DNA from: Gammaproteobacteria bacterium
Lineage (GTDB): Bacteria > Pseudomonadota > Gammaproteobacteria > Immundisolibacterales > Immundisolibacteraceae
Reading direction: 5' to 3'
NCBI GenBank assembly: GCA_003645395.1
Contig: QNFC01000085.1
Span: 1 to 7,121, forward strand
Length of the DNA stretch: 7,121 nt
Below are positions 5,346-7,121 of the stretch, one piece after another. The notes under the pieces were generated by a model. The model was not told the origin of the DNA, did no database searches, and saw nothing but the letters and a program-made list of their open reading frames with translations. Every line of letters starts with the position of its first letter. Position 1 is the stretch's first letter. Both the position numbers and the translations under genes were made by a program.

Positions 5346-6611
5346 TTAGTAGGCCATCAATTCCCGGTATTTTTTCCAGAAGCCACGAATGGTAGTTTCG
5401 GTCACCAGGTGGTCCTGATCTTCTGGGGTTCGACCACCCATCTGCAGCACGTTGCGGGCATCACGACTGCGCGTAATCGCCTGCTGGCAGATCACGCTGG
5501 ACTCGCCGTCTTCCATGGAGATCATCCCCGCCGGGCCGATCAGGTTGATCTGCTTGAGGCGAATATTAGTTAGCTCTTCGTCATCGTCCTCGTAACCAAA
5601 GAAGGTCCAGACCAGCTCAAACTCACCTTCGCTCTTGGGCAGAATCTGCCGCACCGCCAGGGTGTTCTGAATCTGCTGAATCACCAGACTAGGCATAATT
5701 GAGAGAATGACCAGCGTGACGTTGTCATTCCACTCGCCAGCTCGACCCGCCAGTAACGACATATCTTCCAGGCTATAGTCGGACTGAAAGGTGCGCAGAT
5801 GCGCATCGTCAGTCTCTTCCATCGCTTCGTCACTATCGGTGCCAGACTCGGAGAACAGCACGCTGTTCCAGTCGTTGGAGATGCGCACCCCACCAGTTTG
5901 CGATGAGCGGTATAGCCCAAAGGTCATATGAAACAGATGCAACAGGCTGGCGTGGTAGGGGTCTTTGGTATTCTCGGCGTAAAACTTCCAGTTGCTATCA
6001 ATATACTGCCGGGAGTGGCCGAGCACTGTTAGCGGCCGATCTTTTAATATCCGCTTAACGTGACCATTAACGTCGCTGTCACCGCCCAAATAGCTGTCAA
6101 CATCTTCCAGATCCCAGTCAAAGGTGCCAAACACAGCACCATGGTAATCCTCTACTCGCACCTTGCGTACTGGGTATTCTTTTTTGTCGAAGTCTTTCGG
6201 CATACCGCCGTTACCAGCTAGTCCGCGCTGGAAAGGCACACCGATCAGATCACCCTTGTTGTTAAAACTCCACTGGTGGTACACGCAGGTGTGGCTGCCG
6301 TCGGAGGTACCGCAATTATCACGAATGACCAGCGCGCCGCGGTGAGAGCAACGATTCTCCCAGGCGTAAATCTTGCCGTCGTCATCGCGGGTCATCACCA
6401 CCGGGATATCACCAATAAAGGTGGCTTTGTAATCACCGGCATTGGGCACTTCAGCAGCTAAACCTAGAAAATTCCAGGTTGGCCCCTGGTAGATGCGCTC
6501 CATCTCGCGGTCGTAAACTTCGCGCTCATTAAACACGCCGTAAGGCACGGCATCACATACGCCGGGTTCAGGCCAGTTCAGGTCCATACCACCAGTTACT
6601 CTTGCGTCCAT
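5346..6611 (-). CDS. Rieske non-heme iron aromatic oxygenase, alpha subunit (NagG-like)
   Basis: This 421-residue catalytic alpha subunit belongs to a ring-hydroxylating oxygenase that uses O2 and electrons from a reductase/ferredoxin to hydroxylate an aromatic ring. The Rieske [2Fe-2S] ligands are C88, H90, C109 and H112 (CSHRG…CVYHQW). The mononuclear iron site has H220 and H225 in DPYHASLLH and D368 in MEDGE. D217 is placed like the aspartate bridging the two centres in naphthalene dioxygenase. The order, the FxRG and GGMPKDF blocks, the VTETTIRGFW end and the length match salicylate 5-hydroxylase NagG, with anthranilate-dioxygenase-type alphas also related. The actual substrate cannot be read; an aromatic carboxylate is the likeliest inference. 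The ATG at 6611 is preceded by GTGAGAAG at good distance. Met9 is an alternative start. The beta gene lies 73 nt upstream, and a strong terminator follows. Cytosolic and intact. Confidence 0.94.
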   Translation of the reverse strand: MDARVTGGMDLNWPEPGVCDAVPYGVFNEREVYDREMERIYQGPTWNFLGLAAEVPNAGDYKATFIGDIPVVMTRDDDGKIYAWENRCSHRGALVIRDNCGTSDGSHTCVYHQWSFNNKGDLIGVPFQRGLAGNGGMPKDFDKKEYPVRKVRVEDYHGAVFGTFDWDLEDVDSYLGGDSDVNGHVKRILKDRPLTVLGHSRQYIDSNWKFYAENTKDPYHASLLHLFHMTFGLYRSSQTGGVRISNDWNSVLFSESGTDSDEAMEETDDAHLRTFQSDYSLEDMSLLAGRAGEWNDNVTLVILSIMPSLVIQQIQNTLAVRQILPKSEGEFELVWTFFGYEDDDEELTNIRLKQINLIGPAGMISMEDGESSVICQQAITRSRDARNVLQMGGRTPEDQDHLVTETTIRGFWKKYRELMAY

Positions 6612-6660
6612 AATCTTCTCACTCAGTTATTTATTCCGGTGTAGCCACAGGGGGACTACC

Positions 6661-6679
6661 TGGTTTTATGTGAAAACCA
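6661..6679. other. Intercistronic hairpin between beta and alpha genes
   Basis: TGGTTTT (6661-6667) and AAAACCA (6673-6679) form a perfect 7-bp stem with a 5-nt loop, starting 6 nt after the beta stop codon. No T-run follows in the transcribed direction, so full termination is unlikely. It could tune the beta:alpha ratio by protecting mRNA ends or by partial termination. A+T-rich stem; role uncertain. Confidence 0.4.
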
Positions 6680-6684
6680 ATCAA

Positions 6685-7121
6685 TCAGATGGGGGTCACC
6701 ATCAGGGTTTGAATACGATAGGTATCAAAGATGCAGAGCTTTTCCTTAAACAGCAGCTTGCCGTTCTCGCGTACCAGGGTGTCCTCGTACTTACCGACGT
6801 TATAAACCTTGGTTTCGCCGTCGAGCAGAGTCTGAAACACCGCGTAATTGGTCACTGCTTTAATCTCACCGTCAGATTCAGAAACGATACGGGTATTACT
6901 GACCAGATGGCGATAGAAATGGGCCGCGTAGATATTGGCGTTGCGCAGCGCCACGATGCGGTCTCGCAACATGCCCTTGCTGTCGCAAAACATCACCGCC
7001 ACCGGCAGGCCGGCATCGGCATTTTCACGGGGGATAACTTTATAGTTACATTTTTCGGTAAAAAAATCGGGCCAGCGCTCCAGGTCGTCGTCGTCAATAC
7101 AGGCGACGTAGTCGTTTATCA
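6685..7121 (-). CDS. Aromatic-ring-hydroxylating oxygenase, beta subunit (NagH-like, partial)
   Basis: The frame is open from the window edge (first full codon at 7119) to TGA at 6685-6687, giving 144 residues. The family is usually about 160, so roughly the first 15 residues lie outside. The protein has the NTF2/SnoaL-like fold that supports the alpha-subunit hexamer in these oxygenases; beta subunits carry no metal site. Recognisable family blocks are the LERWPDFFTEKCNYK opening, VIPRENADAGLP, MFCDSKGMLRDRI, HFYRHLVSNTRI and the closing LVRENGKLLFKEKLCIFDT…VTPI. This matches salicylate 5-hydroxylase NagH-type betas. The GTG at 7002 is internal, because conserved sequence runs upstream of it. 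The gene is co-directional with the alpha gene and probably co-transcribed, with beta first. Confidence 0.92.
   Translation of the reverse strand, partial: INDYVACIDDDDLERWPDFFTEKCNYKVIPRENADAGLPVAVMFCDSKGMLRDRIVALRNANIYAAHFYRHLVSNTRIVSESDGEIKAVTNYAVFQTLLDGETKVYNVGKYEDTLVRENGKLLFKEKLCIFDTYRIQTLMVTPI

Noticed and set aside
5140..5573. A long open + strand frame running through the terminator and antisense to the 3' end of the oxygenase alpha gene.
   Set aside because: It has no good start or ribosome-binding site, crosses a clear minus-strand terminator and overlaps a strongly conserved gene; it is best explained as a shadow frame.
1..7121. tRNA, rRNA, CRISPR arrays, or an intact transposon.
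   Set aside because: No cloverleaf, ribosomal RNA motif, regularly spaced repeats or transposase was recognised on either strand.

Overview
The window reads like a moderately GC-rich gammaproteobacterial chromosome. The best support is a relic of the yhiI–rbbA–yhhJ transporter operon, which resembles the Escherichia coli proteins closely as I remember them, next to a NagGH-type aromatic ring-hydroxylating oxygenase. The sequence does not fix a genus; an environmental aromatic-degrading gammaproteobacterium would fit.

Layout. Positions 2-103 (+) may hold the last 33 codons of an unrecognised gene. Positions 104-242 form a leader with a 14-bp interrupted inverted repeat. Next come two intact, overlapping + strand genes. 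The first (243-1103) is a Nudix hydrolase of the NUDT19/CoA-diphosphatase-like type, with its Nudix box split by an insertion. The second (1096-1998) is a LACTB2-like metallo-beta-lactamase-fold hydrolase with a C-terminal winged-helix-like region. From 1999 onward every gene lies on the minus strand.

The stretch 2079-5048 (minus) is a decayed efflux-type ABC operon in the order yhiI (HlyD-type adaptor), rbbA (double-ABC ATPase), yhhJ (ABC-2 permease). I see four separate lesions. yhiI has lost its N-terminal three quarters. About 41 nt are inserted with a frameshift near the rbbA N-terminus. A 2-nt CT/AG expansion shifts the frame at the second Walker B of rbbA. A deletion has removed the rbbA membrane half together with the first ~60 codons of yhhJ. 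The surviving segments are still very well conserved, so the decay looks recent.

Positions 5346-7121 (minus) hold a beta subunit (cut by the window edge) followed by an alpha subunit of a Rieske non-heme iron oxygenase, most like salicylate 5-hydroxylase NagG/NagH and anthranilate dioxygenase-type enzymes. All Rieske and mononuclear-iron ligands are present. The pair ends at a strong two-tier hairpin plus T-run (5265-5314). Directly behind it, the GGGAG of the hairpin's 3' arm is ideally spaced as a ribosome-binding site for a 42-codon ORF (5136-5264) that could be a small membrane protein. I recognised no tRNA, rRNA, CRISPR array or intact mobile element.

The three blocks look functionally independent: nucleotide/CoA and RNA or thioester hydrolysis (+), a dead transporter, and aromatic-acid oxidation. 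The electron-transfer partners of the oxygenase are not in the window.
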